Below, piece after piece: positions 44,836 to 52,716 of a stretch of 64,000 bases of DNA; position 1 is the first letter of the stretch, and each line of letters opens with the position of its first letter. Under the pieces are notes generated by a model that was given only the letters and a program-made list of their open reading frames with translations, made no database searches and was not told the origin of the DNA. Made by a program: the position numbers and the translations under genes. Origin of the DNA: Verrucomicrobiota bacterium. GTDB taxonomy: Bacteria; Verrucomicrobiota; Verrucomicrobiia; Chthoniobacterales; Terrimicrobiaceae. The stretch is from assembly GCA_026398275.1 (NCBI GenBank), contig JAPLTF010000032.1, positions 62,001-126,000 on the forward strand. Reading direction: 5' to 3'.

Positions 44836-44963
44836 CAATGAGACAGGCGAAGAAGGACCGCGAATCTCATGTCAGCCGGACCCTGTTTTTCGGGCCTCAT
44901 ACCGATATGCCCACAATGCCACTGACACGATATGAGCCTGTGCCGTATCGGCGTAAGGGGATG

Positions 44964-45179
44964 CTACGATTGGGATCCGTGAAAGTGGATGCGCCACGCT
45001 TCCAGCTCATCATCCGTCATTGCGATGAGCGTTGCACGGCCTACCACGCCGATTGGGCAGATGATGCCCTCACGGATGGCGCGGAGCATTCGAGATTCAG
45101 GAACGTTCAGCAGACGACTCAGTTCGCTCGTGCTCACGAGTGTCCGTTCATAGCGGGAGCTTGGAAATTTGATAGCCAT
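44964..45179 (-). CDS. Small excisionase/MerR-like HTH protein
   Basis: A 71-residue protein. Residues 15-55 (LVSTSELSRLLNVPESRMLRAIREGIICPIGVVGRATLIAMTDDEL) have the helix-turn-helix then wing pattern of excisionase-type or MerR-like DNA-binding domains. Such proteins accompany integrative elements or regulate island genes. It lies beyond the terminator of the leftward AAA ATPase operon, so it has its own promoter or is read by readthrough. No integrase gene is seen nearby. Confidence 0.68.
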   Translation of the reverse strand: MAIKFPSSRYERTLVSTSELSRLLNVPESRMLRAIREGIICPIGVVGRATLIAMTDDELEAWRIHFHGSQS

Positions 45180-45217
45180 GCCCTCATGCCCATGTCAACG
45201 AGCACGGCCAGAGGGAA

Positions 45218-45257
45218 TAAAAAAATCCCCGGCAGCCCATTGCGAGCCACCGGGGAT
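45218..45257 (-). terminator. Intrinsic terminator for the leftward island operon
   Basis: On the minus strand ATCCCCGG (45257-45250) pairs with CCGGGGAT (45232-45225), followed directly by a run of seven T. It lies 15 bases after the stop of the 43-codon gene. Confidence 0.8.
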
Positions 45258-45272
45258 GAATTTTGAGAATCG

Positions 45273-45404
45273 TTATTTGACGTGCTTGGAGACGAGCTTT
45301 GTCATCTCAAACATGCTGACCTGCTTCTTGCCGCCGAAGACCGCTTTGCGGGCGGATTTTGTGAACCCGAGGTCCACGAGATTGAGTGTTGTCCAGTAGC
45401 CCAT
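45273..45404 (-). CDS. 43-residue basic small protein
   Basis: An ATG at 45404 opens MGYWTTLNLVDLGFTKSA and continues with a Lys-rich part (RKAVFGGKKQVSMFEMTKLVSKHVK) to a TAA at 45273. It sits between the AAA ATPase gene and a clear terminator, with no other frame competing, which supports a real gene. It is too short for family assignment; the net positive charge would allow nucleic-acid binding. Confidence 0.62.
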   Translation of the reverse strand: MGYWTTLNLVDLGFTKSARKAVFGGKKQVSMFEMTKLVSKHVK

Positions 45405-45450
45405 TTTATTGAAGTTGGAAGTTGATGATTGGAAAAAGAGCGGTCGGCGG

Positions 45451-46524
45451 TCAGGCAGAGAAACCGATCTGAGGTCGGGAGACGGGTTCGGGTTCGTCTT
45501 CGGCGAAGACCTCGGCTAGCGAGTAGTCAGATGCAGGGAGCAGGGTCTTTCCGAGGGAGGAAGCAAGGCGGGATGCCTGTGCGATGTCGAGTCGACGGAA
45601 TACGCGGTGGCTCACGAGGCGGCCGGGGCGCAGGAGAGCCTGGTCGATGTCGGCGGCGGTGCAGTTGATCGTGCAGATGACGTGGAGTTGCAGGAAGTCG
45701 GAGAGCATCCCGTCGGAAAGGTTCAGGATCGCACTGACCTTGTCCCGGTTGTCGGTTTCGCGGGTCATCAGGGCATCGTCAGCATCTTCGAGGATGACGA
45801 CGAGTTTCCGATCCGAATACGTTTCACGTTGGCTGGACCAGAAGCCGATAAATTCGGGTTCTTCGAGCATTTTCAGGCTGGTTGGCGGAATGAAATAGAA
45901 CCGGTGGGTGTCCTTGAGGTGGCCCATGAGGTGCCTCAGATAAAATGTTTTTCCAGTTCCGGGGGTACCTTCGAGGATCGAGAGCCCGTTTTTCCGCCCG
46001 TTGAGCTTTTCGACAAAGCTGCGGTGCCAGTCGCCGGTGCCAGCCGGGTAGTGCAGGGCGAATGCCTCATCGCTCAACACAGTCTCTGGGCATAGGTTGA
46101 CGATCTCGCATACGATTTCGTCATACCGTTCCTTCCGGATTAGTTGGAAGCTCCCGCCGACCGGGATTTTCTTGTTGCCGAAAGATTCAGTGAAATCCCG
46201 GACGATTTTCTCCGCGTCGGCGAAGGTGGATGCGTATCCAGTGATTTGCGATGCCGACCCGTAAAGGAACGAGCGTTCGCCGAATTGCAGAAGAACATCC
46301 TCCCATTTGTTGTGCTTGCCCGCCGTTCCCAGCATCCGGACAGACCGGTGCAGATTCTGGGGATTCTCAGTGATGGCCCGCTCGAAATCCCACGAACCGC
46401 GCAGCCGGCATTCGCTCAGGCGCTCAATCCCGAAAGCTGCAAGCACCGGAGCCGGTGGTCCACTGTGCGATGGGAAGTGGGAATACCCTCGCATGAGGTC
46501 GAACGTGATGTGGGGGCTGGTCAT
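45451..46524 (-). CDS. AAA-type ATPase
   Basis: A 357-residue ATPase. The C-terminal half has Walker A GTPGTGKT, Walker B LVVILEDADDAL, sensor-1-like VICTINCTAADID and the arginine-finger-type LLRPGRL, as in FtsH/BCS1-like AAA proteins. The N-terminal half (ITFDLMRGYSHFPSH..) is not recognised and may be a substrate or partner domain. The ATG at 46524 was chosen because the frame upstream lacks protein character. It lies downstream of DUF1016, DUF932 and YbjN-like genes on the same strand, a set often found on plasmids and islands. Confidence 0.85.
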   Translation of the reverse strand: MTSPHITFDLMRGYSHFPSHSGPPAPVLAAFGIERLSECRLRGSWDFERAITENPQNLHRSVRMLGTAGKHNKWEDVLLQFGERSFLYGSASQITGYASTFADAEKIVRDFTESFGNKKIPVGGSFQLIRKERYDEIVCEIVNLCPETVLSDEAFALHYPAGTGDWHRSFVEKLNGRKNGLSILEGTPGTGKTFYLRHLMGHLKDTHRFYFIPPTSLKMLEEPEFIGFWSSQRETYSDRKLVVILEDADDALMTRETDNRDKVSAILNLSDGMLSDFLQLHVICTINCTAADIDQALLRPGRLVSHRVFRRLDIAQASRLASSLGKTLLPASDYSLAEVFAEDEPEPVSRPQIGFSA

Positions 46525-46802
46525 TAAATATATACGGAATTCGAAGACGTGCCAGCGGGGGCTGACCGGGCCCCTCCGGAGCACGTTCTGAGCGGTTTTG
46601 GCTGGGTGAGAGTTTTCATGACGCCCGTAAGATTCCCACCGCCACCCGGTCAACGAGTGTCCTACCCAGGAAGAAAAAGCGAAAAACCAGCGCGGGAGCG
46701 CTGTGTTGATTGGGATGAGACGAATGTTTGGCCAGGGTGGCAACCGGAGCGTCAGCGGAGTGAACCTGAAAGCTGAAACCGGAGAACGAGGCGGACGGTC
46801 GG
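46525..46802. other. Gap between AAA ATPase and DUF1016 genes
   Basis: 278 bases with no gene. A stretch at 46657-46700 begins TCCTACCCAGGAAGAAAAAGC and resembles sequence just before RNA element A (49980-50000). A hairpin AGCGC-GGGA-GCGCT follows at 46699-46712. It may be a degenerate relative of the structured elements described at 50-51 kb. Confidence 0.35.
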
Positions 46803-48059
46803 CTACAATGCGCGGGTTTGCTGCGCACTGTCCTTCTCATGGCTTCGTGTCCCTTTTGAGCGTGGCCGTTTTTTGAGCAATTTTTTTTCCTCGCTGGCGA
46901 GTCGTCCTTCGACCTTTTTCACGTCTTCGGCGGGCGGGAGGTCGCGTCCCAGCTCGGCCTCGATTTCCTCGATGGTGGGCAGGCTGCCGCGCAGTTCATC
47001 CGGGAGCGATTCGGTGAGTTGGGTCTGCCATGCGGCGACGGCGATGGATTGGTCGAGGCCGCGGAGGGCATACTCGGCGACAAGCTTGTTCTTTTTCCGG
47101 CATAGCAGGAGGCCGATGGTGGGCTGGTCTTCGGGGTGACGAAGGAGGTCGTCCACGGCGGAGAGGTAGAGATTGAGCTGGCCGACATCGCCGGGGGTGA
47201 AGCTGCGGGCTTTCAGTTCGATGACGACAAACCGGCGGAGCTTGAGGTGGTAAAACAGGAGATCCAGCGGGTAGTCCCGGCCGCCCACTTCAAGCGGAAC
47301 CTGCCGTCCGACGAAGGCGAAGCCGGTGCCAAGCTCCAGGAGGAATTTTTGGAGGTGATCCATGAGAGCCTGTTCCACCTCGGCCTCGCGACGGGGATCG
47401 GCGGTGCCGAGAAAATCGAAAAGGTAAGGGTCTTTAAAAAGCTGGGCGGCCATGTCGGACTCCGCCGGGGGCATGGTGAGGGCGAAGTTGTTCTGGGCCT
47501 TGCCCGCTCGGAGGTGGAGCTGGTTTTGAATTTGGATTTCCAGAATGCTGCGGCTCCAACCGTGAGTGAGGGTCTCGCGGATGTAGAAGTCGCGGACGGC
47601 GGGGTCTTTAACCATCTGGAGTAGCCGGATGATCTGGCCCCAGGGCAATTGCGAAACAGGCTGTTTCGCAATTGATCCTTCGGGATAAGCCTCGGCAAAA
47701 AGCCGCATCGAGAGAAGATTGCGGGAAGAGAGGCCGCTCATGTCAGGGAAGGCTTCTTTCAAATCGGCGGCGAGCCGGTCGATAACTCTGGCTCCCCAAG
47801 CGGCTTCCTTTTGGCGGGCGAGGATGATTTTCCCGGTGTGCCAGTAGGCTTCGATGACGATCGGGTTGGCAGAGAGGACGGCCCGGATGCGGGCGTTGCG
47901 GAGGTGGGTCTTTATCTCCTGCAACGTGGCGGCGTAGCTCTCCGGCAATGACGATGCGGACGGAGGCACGGGAAAGAGCGCGCCGGGCCTGGCACGACCG
48001 CGGGAGAGGCGTGGCGCTTCCGTTTTTTTCGTGCCGGGCTTGTGTGATTTAGCAGGCAT
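46803..48059 (-). CDS. DUF1016/YhcG-like PD-(D/E)XK nuclease-family protein
   Basis: A 418-residue protein. The N-terminal helical domain (VLSANPIVIEAYWHTGKIIL, GARVIDRLAADLKEAFPDMSGLSSRNL) and C-terminal nuclease domain (GRQVPLEVGGRDYPLDLLFYHLKLRRFVVIELKAR, with D..ExK catalytic spacing) define the YhcG family, which is frequent in defence islands and beside restriction systems. A Lys/Arg-rich tail ends the protein. The ATG at 48059 overlaps the preceding small gene by 11 bases, so they are probably translated together. Confidence 0.88.
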   Translation of the reverse strand: MPAKSHKPGTKKTEAPRLSRGRARPGALFPVPPSASSLPESYAATLQEIKTHLRNARIRAVLSANPIVIEAYWHTGKIILARQKEAAWGARVIDRLAADLKEAFPDMSGLSSRNLLSMRLFAEAYPEGSIAKQPVSQLPWGQIIRLLQMVKDPAVRDFYIRETLTHGWSRSILEIQIQNQLHLRAGKAQNNFALTMPPAESDMAAQLFKDPYLFDFLGTADPRREAEVEQALMDHLQKFLLELGTGFAFVGRQVPLEVGGRDYPLDLLFYHLKLRRFVVIELKARSFTPGDVGQLNLYLSAVDDLLRHPEDQPTIGLLLCRKKNKLVAEYALRGLDQSIAVAAWQTQLTESLPDELRGSLPTIEEIEAELGRDLPPAEDVKKVEGRLASEEKKLLKKRPRSKGTRSHEKDSAQQTRAL

Positions 48060-48219
48060 ACCGGGCGGGCATGATGTCGTCGATCTGGCGCTGGGAGCCG
48101 ATGCCGATTTCGACCATTTTTCTGATGTCAGCAAAATGTTCTGCTGGAAAGGTGACAGTGATCCGGGTGCCCGTCTGTTGGCGTTTGGCGGATTCGGAGA
48201 ACATGGCGCCAGCGTGCAT
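48049..48219 (-). CDS. Small RHH-like protein coupled to DUF1016
   Basis: A 56-codon gene from an ATG at 48219 (or 48204) to a TAA at 48049. After SESAKRQQ comes TGTRITVTFPAEHFADIRKMVEIG, a beta-strand followed by a helix as in ribbon-helix-helix DNA-binding proteins. It overlaps the DUF1016 start by 11 bases. An antitoxin-like or autoregulatory role for the YhcG-type nuclease is plausible but unproven. Confidence 0.6.
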   Translation of the reverse strand: MHAGAMFSESAKRQQTGTRITVTFPAEHFADIRKMVEIGIGSQRQIDDIMPARYAC

Positions 48220-48313
48220 CACCTTGGTGCCATGTCAACCTCTGAGGAGAGCTGCCGGGTTCGGGTGATTGGTCGTTTTTGAATAATTTGGAATGTGGAG
48301 TTGATGGCGGATT

Positions 48314-49339
48314 TCAATTCGCTGAAAAAAGAACCGACGCCTGCTCAAGAGCGCGGTGTTTGAGTCTTTCTCCTTCGCCGAAACAGATGCTGTTCATCCG
48401 TTGCCAGGGTGTCGTGAAACGGGAATGGTGGTCGACCAGTTCGGTGACTCCGTTGTAGGCCGCCCAGAGCGTGCCGCGGATTCCCGGTTCCGCATTGCCT
48501 TTGCCCTCTTCAAACAGGCGGATGGCATCATGGCGGGTCGTGGACACCTTCGCTTTTGCCTCCTCAAAGCTACGGTCGCTTTGGCCCTTTTTGCGGGTGG
48601 GAGTGGGAAAAACGCCGATGACATAGCGGGCGATCCGGTTGCCCGTCATTTCGAAAGCAGCGAAGTCTTGGAACCGCTTTTCGATGTCATCGTAGTATCC
48701 CAGAATCTCCTTGACCCTGTCCTGTGCGTGCTCCAATCGCAGGTGCATTTGCGGGGCGTGGTAGATTTTGAACAGGTCGCGATCCTCGCCAAGGGCGATA
48801 GAAAGGGTGTTCTGGCAAACCACCCGGACAGGAGTGAACCGCACCTGCACCGCCGTCCGGCCGTCGTGGCCGTTGGACAACAACAGGTATTTCTGAACGA
48901 CATCTTTCCCCTTGATGGCAAACTCGCCATTGGATCCCTTGACCCTGGCGAGAACCCAGACCCGTTCGCCCTTTCCGAGCGATCCGGCGGTTTCGTAGCT
49001 GACGGCCCCTGATCCGACAACAGGATCGAAGAACGTGAAGGCATCCCGGTTCTGAAGCGGGACGTAGCCTGGGCCGACGAGCCCGTAAACCGGACAGTCT
49101 TCCTGCCCCCATTTATCCGCGCGGACGACAGCCTGCCGGCTTGGAACGTTATAAAACATTCCCTTTTCACCGGCGTAGATTGGCTTCAATTCCACCTCCC
49201 AATCGAGGTGCGCGGCGGTGATCGCCTCCTGAGCCGTTCCGGGTGCGGCTTCGAGGCGGGTTCCCAAGCCGTGCCAAGGGACATCGCCGACATACATCAG
49301 CGAAGCCTCGCCGTTTTCAAAGTTCAGTTCGTGGGCCAT
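48314..49339 (-). CDS. DUF932 (phage/plasmid-like) protein
   Basis: A 341-residue protein of the DUF932/TIGR03299 type: MAHELNFENGEASLMYVGDVPWHGLGTRL is the near-invariant family start, with LVGPGYVPLQNRDAFTFFDPV, FTPVRVVCQNTLSIALG and TLWAAYNGVTELVDHH later. The family is carried by phages, plasmids and islands and its function is unknown. It lies between the YbjN-like gene and the small RHH/DUF1016 pair, all leftward. Confidence 0.9.
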   Translation of the reverse strand: MAHELNFENGEASLMYVGDVPWHGLGTRLEAAPGTAQEAITAAHLDWEVELKPIYAGEKGMFYNVPSRQAVVRADKWGQEDCPVYGLVGPGYVPLQNRDAFTFFDPVVGSGAVSYETAGSLGKGERVWVLARVKGSNGEFAIKGKDVVQKYLLLSNGHDGRTAVQVRFTPVRVVCQNTLSIALGEDRDLFKIYHAPQMHLRLEHAQDRVKEILGYYDDIEKRFQDFAAFEMTGNRIARYVIGVFPTPTRKKGQSDRSFEEAKAKVSTTRHDAIRLFEEGKGNAEPGIRGTLWAAYNGVTELVDHHSRFTTPWQRMNSICFGEGERLKHRALEQASVLFSAN

Positions 49340-49394
49340 GGTTTTTGATTAATTTGGAGTGTGGAATGAGAAATGGAGAATGGGGTGAGGAACG

Positions 49395-49943
49395 TCAGTT
49401 TTCAGGCGGCGGATCTTCCTCTGGGGAGTCGATTTTTTCGCCCTTATCCCAGAAGGCTTCGATGGCTGCCTCTGCCTGATCGGCGGCAAACTCCGGGGTC
49501 ATCCGACCCGACAGGACGCTGGTCAGGTAGGGGAACGTCACGTCCGCAGTGCTCGTCACCGCGTGGAAGATGGATCGGAAGAGGCCCTCGGTCAGCGGGC
49601 CGGTGATGGTGTCGGTGTAGGCGACGAGCCGGATCTCCCCGTCGTTGTAGTCCATCTCCCAGAACTTGCGCTTCGCCGCGTAGTTGAGCCGGTGGAGGAA
49701 CTCGCCGGTCTTGGCGCGGAATTCCTCGGTCGCGCGGATCGGGAGCCGGACGATGATGCTCGCGACATCGCCGGCATGTCCCCAGGAGAGGACGGTGACG
49801 TCCAGGTTCTTGAGCCCGAGGCGCAGGGTCAGAGTTCCCTCGTCTTCCTCGAAATGGAACTCCGCGTTCTCATATGCCTTCCTCATCACATCGAGCGGTT
49901 CGGGCGCTTCGGCCGTCGGCTGCGGGTCTTGTTCGTCTTTCAT
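49395..49943 (-). CDS. YbjN-like (type III secretion chaperone fold) protein
   Basis: A 182-residue protein with the YbjN-type pattern: an acidic N-terminus, NAEFHFEEDEGTLTLRLGL, a long helix in EEFRAKTGEFLHRLNYAAKRKFWEMDY, then GEIRLVAYTDTITGPLTEGLFRSIFHAV. Such domains act as small chaperones or adaptors. The acidic C-terminal tail (SPEEDPPPEN) is notable. It is the first gene of the leftward DUF932-DUF1016-AAA series; RNA element A lies upstream. Confidence 0.72.
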   Translation of the reverse strand: MKDEQDPQPTAEAPEPLDVMRKAYENAEFHFEEDEGTLTLRLGLKNLDVTVLSWGHAGDVASIIVRLPIRATEEFRAKTGEFLHRLNYAAKRKFWEMDYNDGEIRLVAYTDTITGPLTEGLFRSIFHAVTSTADVTFPYLTSVLSGRMTPEFAADQAEAAIEAFWDKGEKIDSPEEDPPPEN

Positions 49944-50022
49944 GCCCAACCTATATCACAGCAAAATAGACAAAGACTGTCCTACCCCCGAAGAAAAATG
50001 CGGAAAGCTGAAATCGGAAACC

Positions 50023-50170
50023 GGAACACCCGCGCGATAGCGCTCTGTCAGGTTAAAAGGGATGGTCGAACGTGTAGCTGGGGAAGCAAAGAGGAAGCCG
50101 CAGACGGATCGGATAGACTGGTCAAAGGTCAGCCCGAAGGGTGACATGAGCGGGCGCGATGGAATGAACG
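50023..50170 (+). ncRNA. Structured RNA-like element, copy A (short form)
   Basis: No gene fits here, but the stretch is repeated at 50925-51243. Shared blocks are GGAACACCxGCGxGATAGCG, GGTCGAAxGTGTAGCTG, and a 3' block AGCCCGAAGGGTGACATGAG followed by CGGGxGCGATGGAAT. Differences fall in loops and between blocks, as expected for a conserved RNA. Copy A lacks the 170-base hairpin-rich middle of copy B. It resembles solo HEARO-type (IsrB-associated) RNAs, but this is unverified. Confidence 0.5.
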
Positions 50171-50260
50171 ATGCAGGGGATAGAAAAGCCGAGCGTCCAG
50201 AGCCGAGAGCCGAGGACGGAGGAGGAGGCGAGAGGCATCCTGAGCTTGGAGCCGAACCTT

Positions 50261-50623
50261 CTACGAGAGGGGTGGAATGGCAATCCACGAGGTATCGCGC
50301 AATTGGAAAACCCGGTTGCGAAAACTCAGCGGAGGCAGTTTTTCCAAAAGCCATGCAAGTTTCAAAAGAATGGCGGCCCGGTTGGGCTGTTTGAGGGCAA
50401 TGACGATGACGCCGTGGTGCTCGGCAAACAGCCAGGGAATAGTGTGAAAGAAATCGCGGTCCGTTGTCAGCAAGATGGCCTGCTCTTGCTGTGCCAACTC
50501 AAAGACGGCATGGTCGTCGGTCCCTTGCTCTGCCAATTCGAGCACCCTGCACGCCGAGTGGCCAGCCTCCTTCAGGAAATCCGCGGCCGATTTCGGGAAA
50601 TTTTCGTCGAGGAGAAAATTCAT
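50261..50623 (-). CDS. DUF5615 PIN-like toxin
   Basis: A 120-residue protein opening NFLLDENFPKSAADFL, with acidic residues at the first strand (D/E), GTDDHAVFELAQQEQAILLTTDRDFF in the middle (the second acidic centre TTDRDF) and a C-terminal helical part. This is the Mut7-C/DUF5615 PIN-like RNase type, normally the toxin partner of a DUF433 protein. Its ATG overlaps the antitoxin stop by 4 bases. The pair lies between two copies of a repeated RNA-like element. Confidence 0.88.
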   Translation of the reverse strand: MNFLLDENFPKSAADFLKEAGHSACRVLELAEQGTDDHAVFELAQQEQAILLTTDRDFFHTIPWLFAEHHGVIVIALKQPNRAAILLKLAWLLEKLPPLSFRNRVFQLRDTSWIAIPPLS

Positions 50624-50847
50624 GCTGCCGCATGATAGGCGAGTTCCTGATAGCCCGTCATTTGGCTGGCGAACTCAAGAGCTGCGGCAAGATCGGCTTT
50701 CGTGAGTCCGGGGTAATCCTCCACAATCATTTCCTGGGAATCGCCTGCGGCAAGCGCCCCCAAAATAACGGAGACGAGAACGCGGGTTCCCCGGATCACG
50801 GGTTTGCCATGGCAAATTTCCGGATGGATTTGGATTCGCTCGTTCAT
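50620..50847 (-). CDS. DUF433 antitoxin
   Basis: A 75-residue protein of the DUF433 family: IHPEICHGKPVIRGTRVLVSVILGALAAG followed by DYPGLTKADLAAALEFA. The family has an HTH-like fold and occurs directly upstream of DUF5615 toxins, as here. It is probably the antitoxin and the repressor of its own promoter. Confidence 0.9.
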   Translation of the reverse strand: MNERIQIHPEICHGKPVIRGTRVLVSVILGALAAGDSQEMIVEDYPGLTKADLAAALEFASQMTGYQELAYHAAA

Positions 50848-50924
50848 CACCCGGAATCATGCGTCACGAATGGCTCCGCTGCAAGTGAAAGCAACAACCT
50901 CCGCGACGCGCAGGAACGGAAGGC

Positions 50925-51243
50925 GGAACACCGGCGTGATAGCGGTTCGGGGCGAGATGAGAGAGGTCGAATGTGTAGCTGCGACCCAGGCGGCTAGGGG
51001 AGCCGCACGGGAATCGAAAGCCATGGGTTGGCCTGAGAAAGACATGCCGCAGGACATGTCCCGGAACGGGGTGAAGGTTTCGGGAGAAACCTCATCAAAA
51101 CCGCGAACGCGAGACCCGCAGGGCGCGACGCACGGGAGAGCGCAAGTCAACGCAAACTTGAATACGTAGCCGTGGGAACGATCGGACAGACTGGCCAAAG
51201 GACAGCCCGAAGGGTGACATGAGCGGGAGCGATGGAATCAACG
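50925..51243 (+). ncRNA. Structured RNA-like element, copy B (long form)
   Basis: 319 bases with no convincing gene but many perfect hairpins: GCGGCT/AGCCGC (50990-51006), GACATG/CATGTC (51041-51060), CCCG/CGGG (51060-51070) and AGGTTTC/GAAACCT closed by a GGGA tetraloop of the GNRA class (51075-51092). Both ends match copy A (50023-50170). High density of short stems, GNRA loop and conserved terminal blocks indicate a large structured RNA. HEARO/omega-RNA type is my best guess; no IscB or IsrB gene is present in the window. Confidence 0.55.
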
Positions 51244-51280
51244 CGGCGGCGAGAGCGATGTCCTCATCGATCGAGCCCTC

Positions 51281-52273
51281 TTACCATGGGATCGCCTCCA
51301 TGAGTCGTTCGAGCTGCTGTTGGACGCGCTCATCAGCGTCATGGCGCAGGCTGAGATAGAGCGAGAGCGGATCGACGATTTCGTTGTCGCCGAGAAGTTT
51401 TGGCTCGTAGGCCCAGACCTCGATCTTGACGTTTGCCTGCTCCGCATCCGGACAGCCGCTCATTGTGCCTTGTTCCAGCCACGCTTCGAGCATTCTGGGT
51501 CCCAGCGCGTAAGTGGGAAGCCGGTCGGCGGCGAGCATGGTTCGACGGCTGAGGGCACTGATCCCAGAAAGGAGCGCGGGATATCCCGGCTCCCTCATCC
51601 ACCGAACCCAGCGCGTTTTTTTTACTGGAGAGGTCAACCGAGCCTGCGCGAGATCCCAGAGGGCTCGATTTTTTGCAGGAAACTTCAACGCCATCGAACG
51701 ACCGATGCGCTCCACTTTGCAGATTTCAGCTTCCTCCAATTCGTCCTTCACCTTGCTCAGCATCATTGCGGAGCAGTGCAGCTTTTCGGCAATACTTTTC
51801 AGTGGGAGTCCAGTCAGAGGCTCCCGTTCCAAATGGTAGAGCAGTGTGAGCTGGGCGGTCGGGCTGAGCGAGCCACGGCCCTTTCCGCTTGGTTTGAGAA
51901 AGCGCTCCCGGAGATCCACAAGGGCACCCGGAAGAAATGCCTGGTTGCCGGGCACGATGAATGGAATTCCTTTTTGGACCATCCTGTTTCTGGTGTTCGA
52001 TGGCAGCGCCGGAAGAACGAAGACGACCGGAGACTTCAAGCGTGGCAGGAGGGTTTGCGCCAGCTTTTCATACTCTCCGGCGGAGCCAGTGTCGCATGAC
52101 TCATTCTCCAATGCCAGACACCATGTCCGCCCGAACAATACGACGGAAAAGAACGAATACCGGTGTCGAAGATAAAGCGGGAGATCCGCGACCTCCAGCG
52201 GCCGCAATTCCGGGCTGATGCCGGAGATGGTCTCCAGATAGCTCTTGAGGTGCTGGCCTGTTGGGTTTTTCAT
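51281..52273 (-). CDS. Helix-turn-helix regulatory protein, MarR-like wing
   Basis: A 330-residue protein of unknown family. Residues about 135-200 form a winged HTH (SLSPTAQLTLLYHLEREPLTGLPLKSIAEKLHCSAMMLSKVKDELEEAEICKVE). The N-terminal part (VVFVLPALPSNTRNRMVQKGIPFIVPGNQAFLPG) resembles the nuclease-like or sensor domain seen in regulators paired with AbiEii-type nucleotidyltransferases, but no partner gene is visible. The start lies directly behind a long inverted repeat with a strong promoter, so autoregulation is likely. Confidence 0.7.
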   Translation of the reverse strand: MKNPTGQHLKSYLETISGISPELRPLEVADLPLYLRHRYSFFSVVLFGRTWCLALENESCDTGSAGEYEKLAQTLLPRLKSPVVFVLPALPSNTRNRMVQKGIPFIVPGNQAFLPGALVDLRERFLKPSGKGRGSLSPTAQLTLLYHLEREPLTGLPLKSIAEKLHCSAMMLSKVKDELEEAEICKVERIGRSMALKFPAKNRALWDLAQARLTSPVKKTRWVRWMREPGYPALLSGISALSRRTMLAADRLPTYALGPRMLEAWLEQGTMSGCPDAEQANVKIEVWAYEPKLLGDNEIVDPLSLYLSLRHDADERVQQQLERLMEAIPW

Positions 52274-52277
52274 TTAG

Positions 52278-52332
52278 ATAAACATATACCGGACGATCAA
52301 TATGTCAAGTTTATCGTCCGATGTTTGTTTAT
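52278..52332 (-). promoter_or_regulatory. Promoter inside a 20-bp inverted repeat (autoregulatory operator)
   Basis: Arms 52278-52297 and 52313-52332 pair at 17 of 20 positions (ATAAACAT..GGACGAT against ATCGTCCG..TGTTTAT). On the minus strand TTGACA (52308-52303) is a consensus -35 box, and the AT-rich TATATG/TATGTT lies about 16 bases further on. The ATG of the HTH gene is 5 bases beyond the left arm. Confidence 0.72.
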
Positions 52333-52527
52333 ATATTATTTTCAGGCCCTGATGAAGAAGGATGAAAAGTTGAACACGTGGCTGTATGGACGGACCGGGC
52401 AAATTGCCGGATGCCTGCTGATCGCTCGCTGGGGCCTTTGTGCCCAGTGGAGTATGATCAACTCGACAATTTCTACGGCTGTTTCATGATGCCTTTTCGG
52501 TTCCAGGAATACCCTCAGTAGAATCCC

Positions 52528-52716
52528 ATGACCACACTACCAATCACATACAAAGATGGACACCTGTTCCTTGAATTGGAAGACGGATTGTGGCTGTTTG
52601 ACACGGGGGCGCCCACGAGCTTTGGTGAATCAAAGGAAATTGCTCTTGATGGTCGCCGCTCGCCGATGAGCAATGGCTACATGGGCCTGTCGGCCTCCTC
52701 GCTCTCTTCGTCGTGA
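52528..52716 (+). pseudogene. Retropepsin-like aspartyl protease, N-terminal remnant
   Basis: Codes for 62 residues: ITYKDGHLFLELEDGLWLFDTGAPTSFG contains the DTGA active-site motif at the expected distance from the start. Complete relatives have about 150-250 residues, but this one stops soon after GYMGLSASSLSSS. A separate short frame follows immediately. The gene is therefore a truncated remnant. Confidence 0.6.

Larger units (their letters stand above)
44559..44963. other. Hairpin-rich gene-free stretch at the island's left side
   Basis: 405 bases with no convincing gene. They hold two strong hairpins (listed separately) and several short pieces of the type GCCGATGTGG, CCGATATG and CCGTATCGG, which look like degenerate copies of one motif. 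It may be recombination-site, phase or RNA sequence; this is the point where gene content switches from sugar metabolism to island-type genes. Confidence 0.45.

Noticed and set aside
50023-51243. IS element with transposase between the repeats
   Set aside because: The two genes between the copies are DUF5615 and DUF433, not a transposase or IscB/IsrB; the copies are therefore described only as RNA-like repeats.
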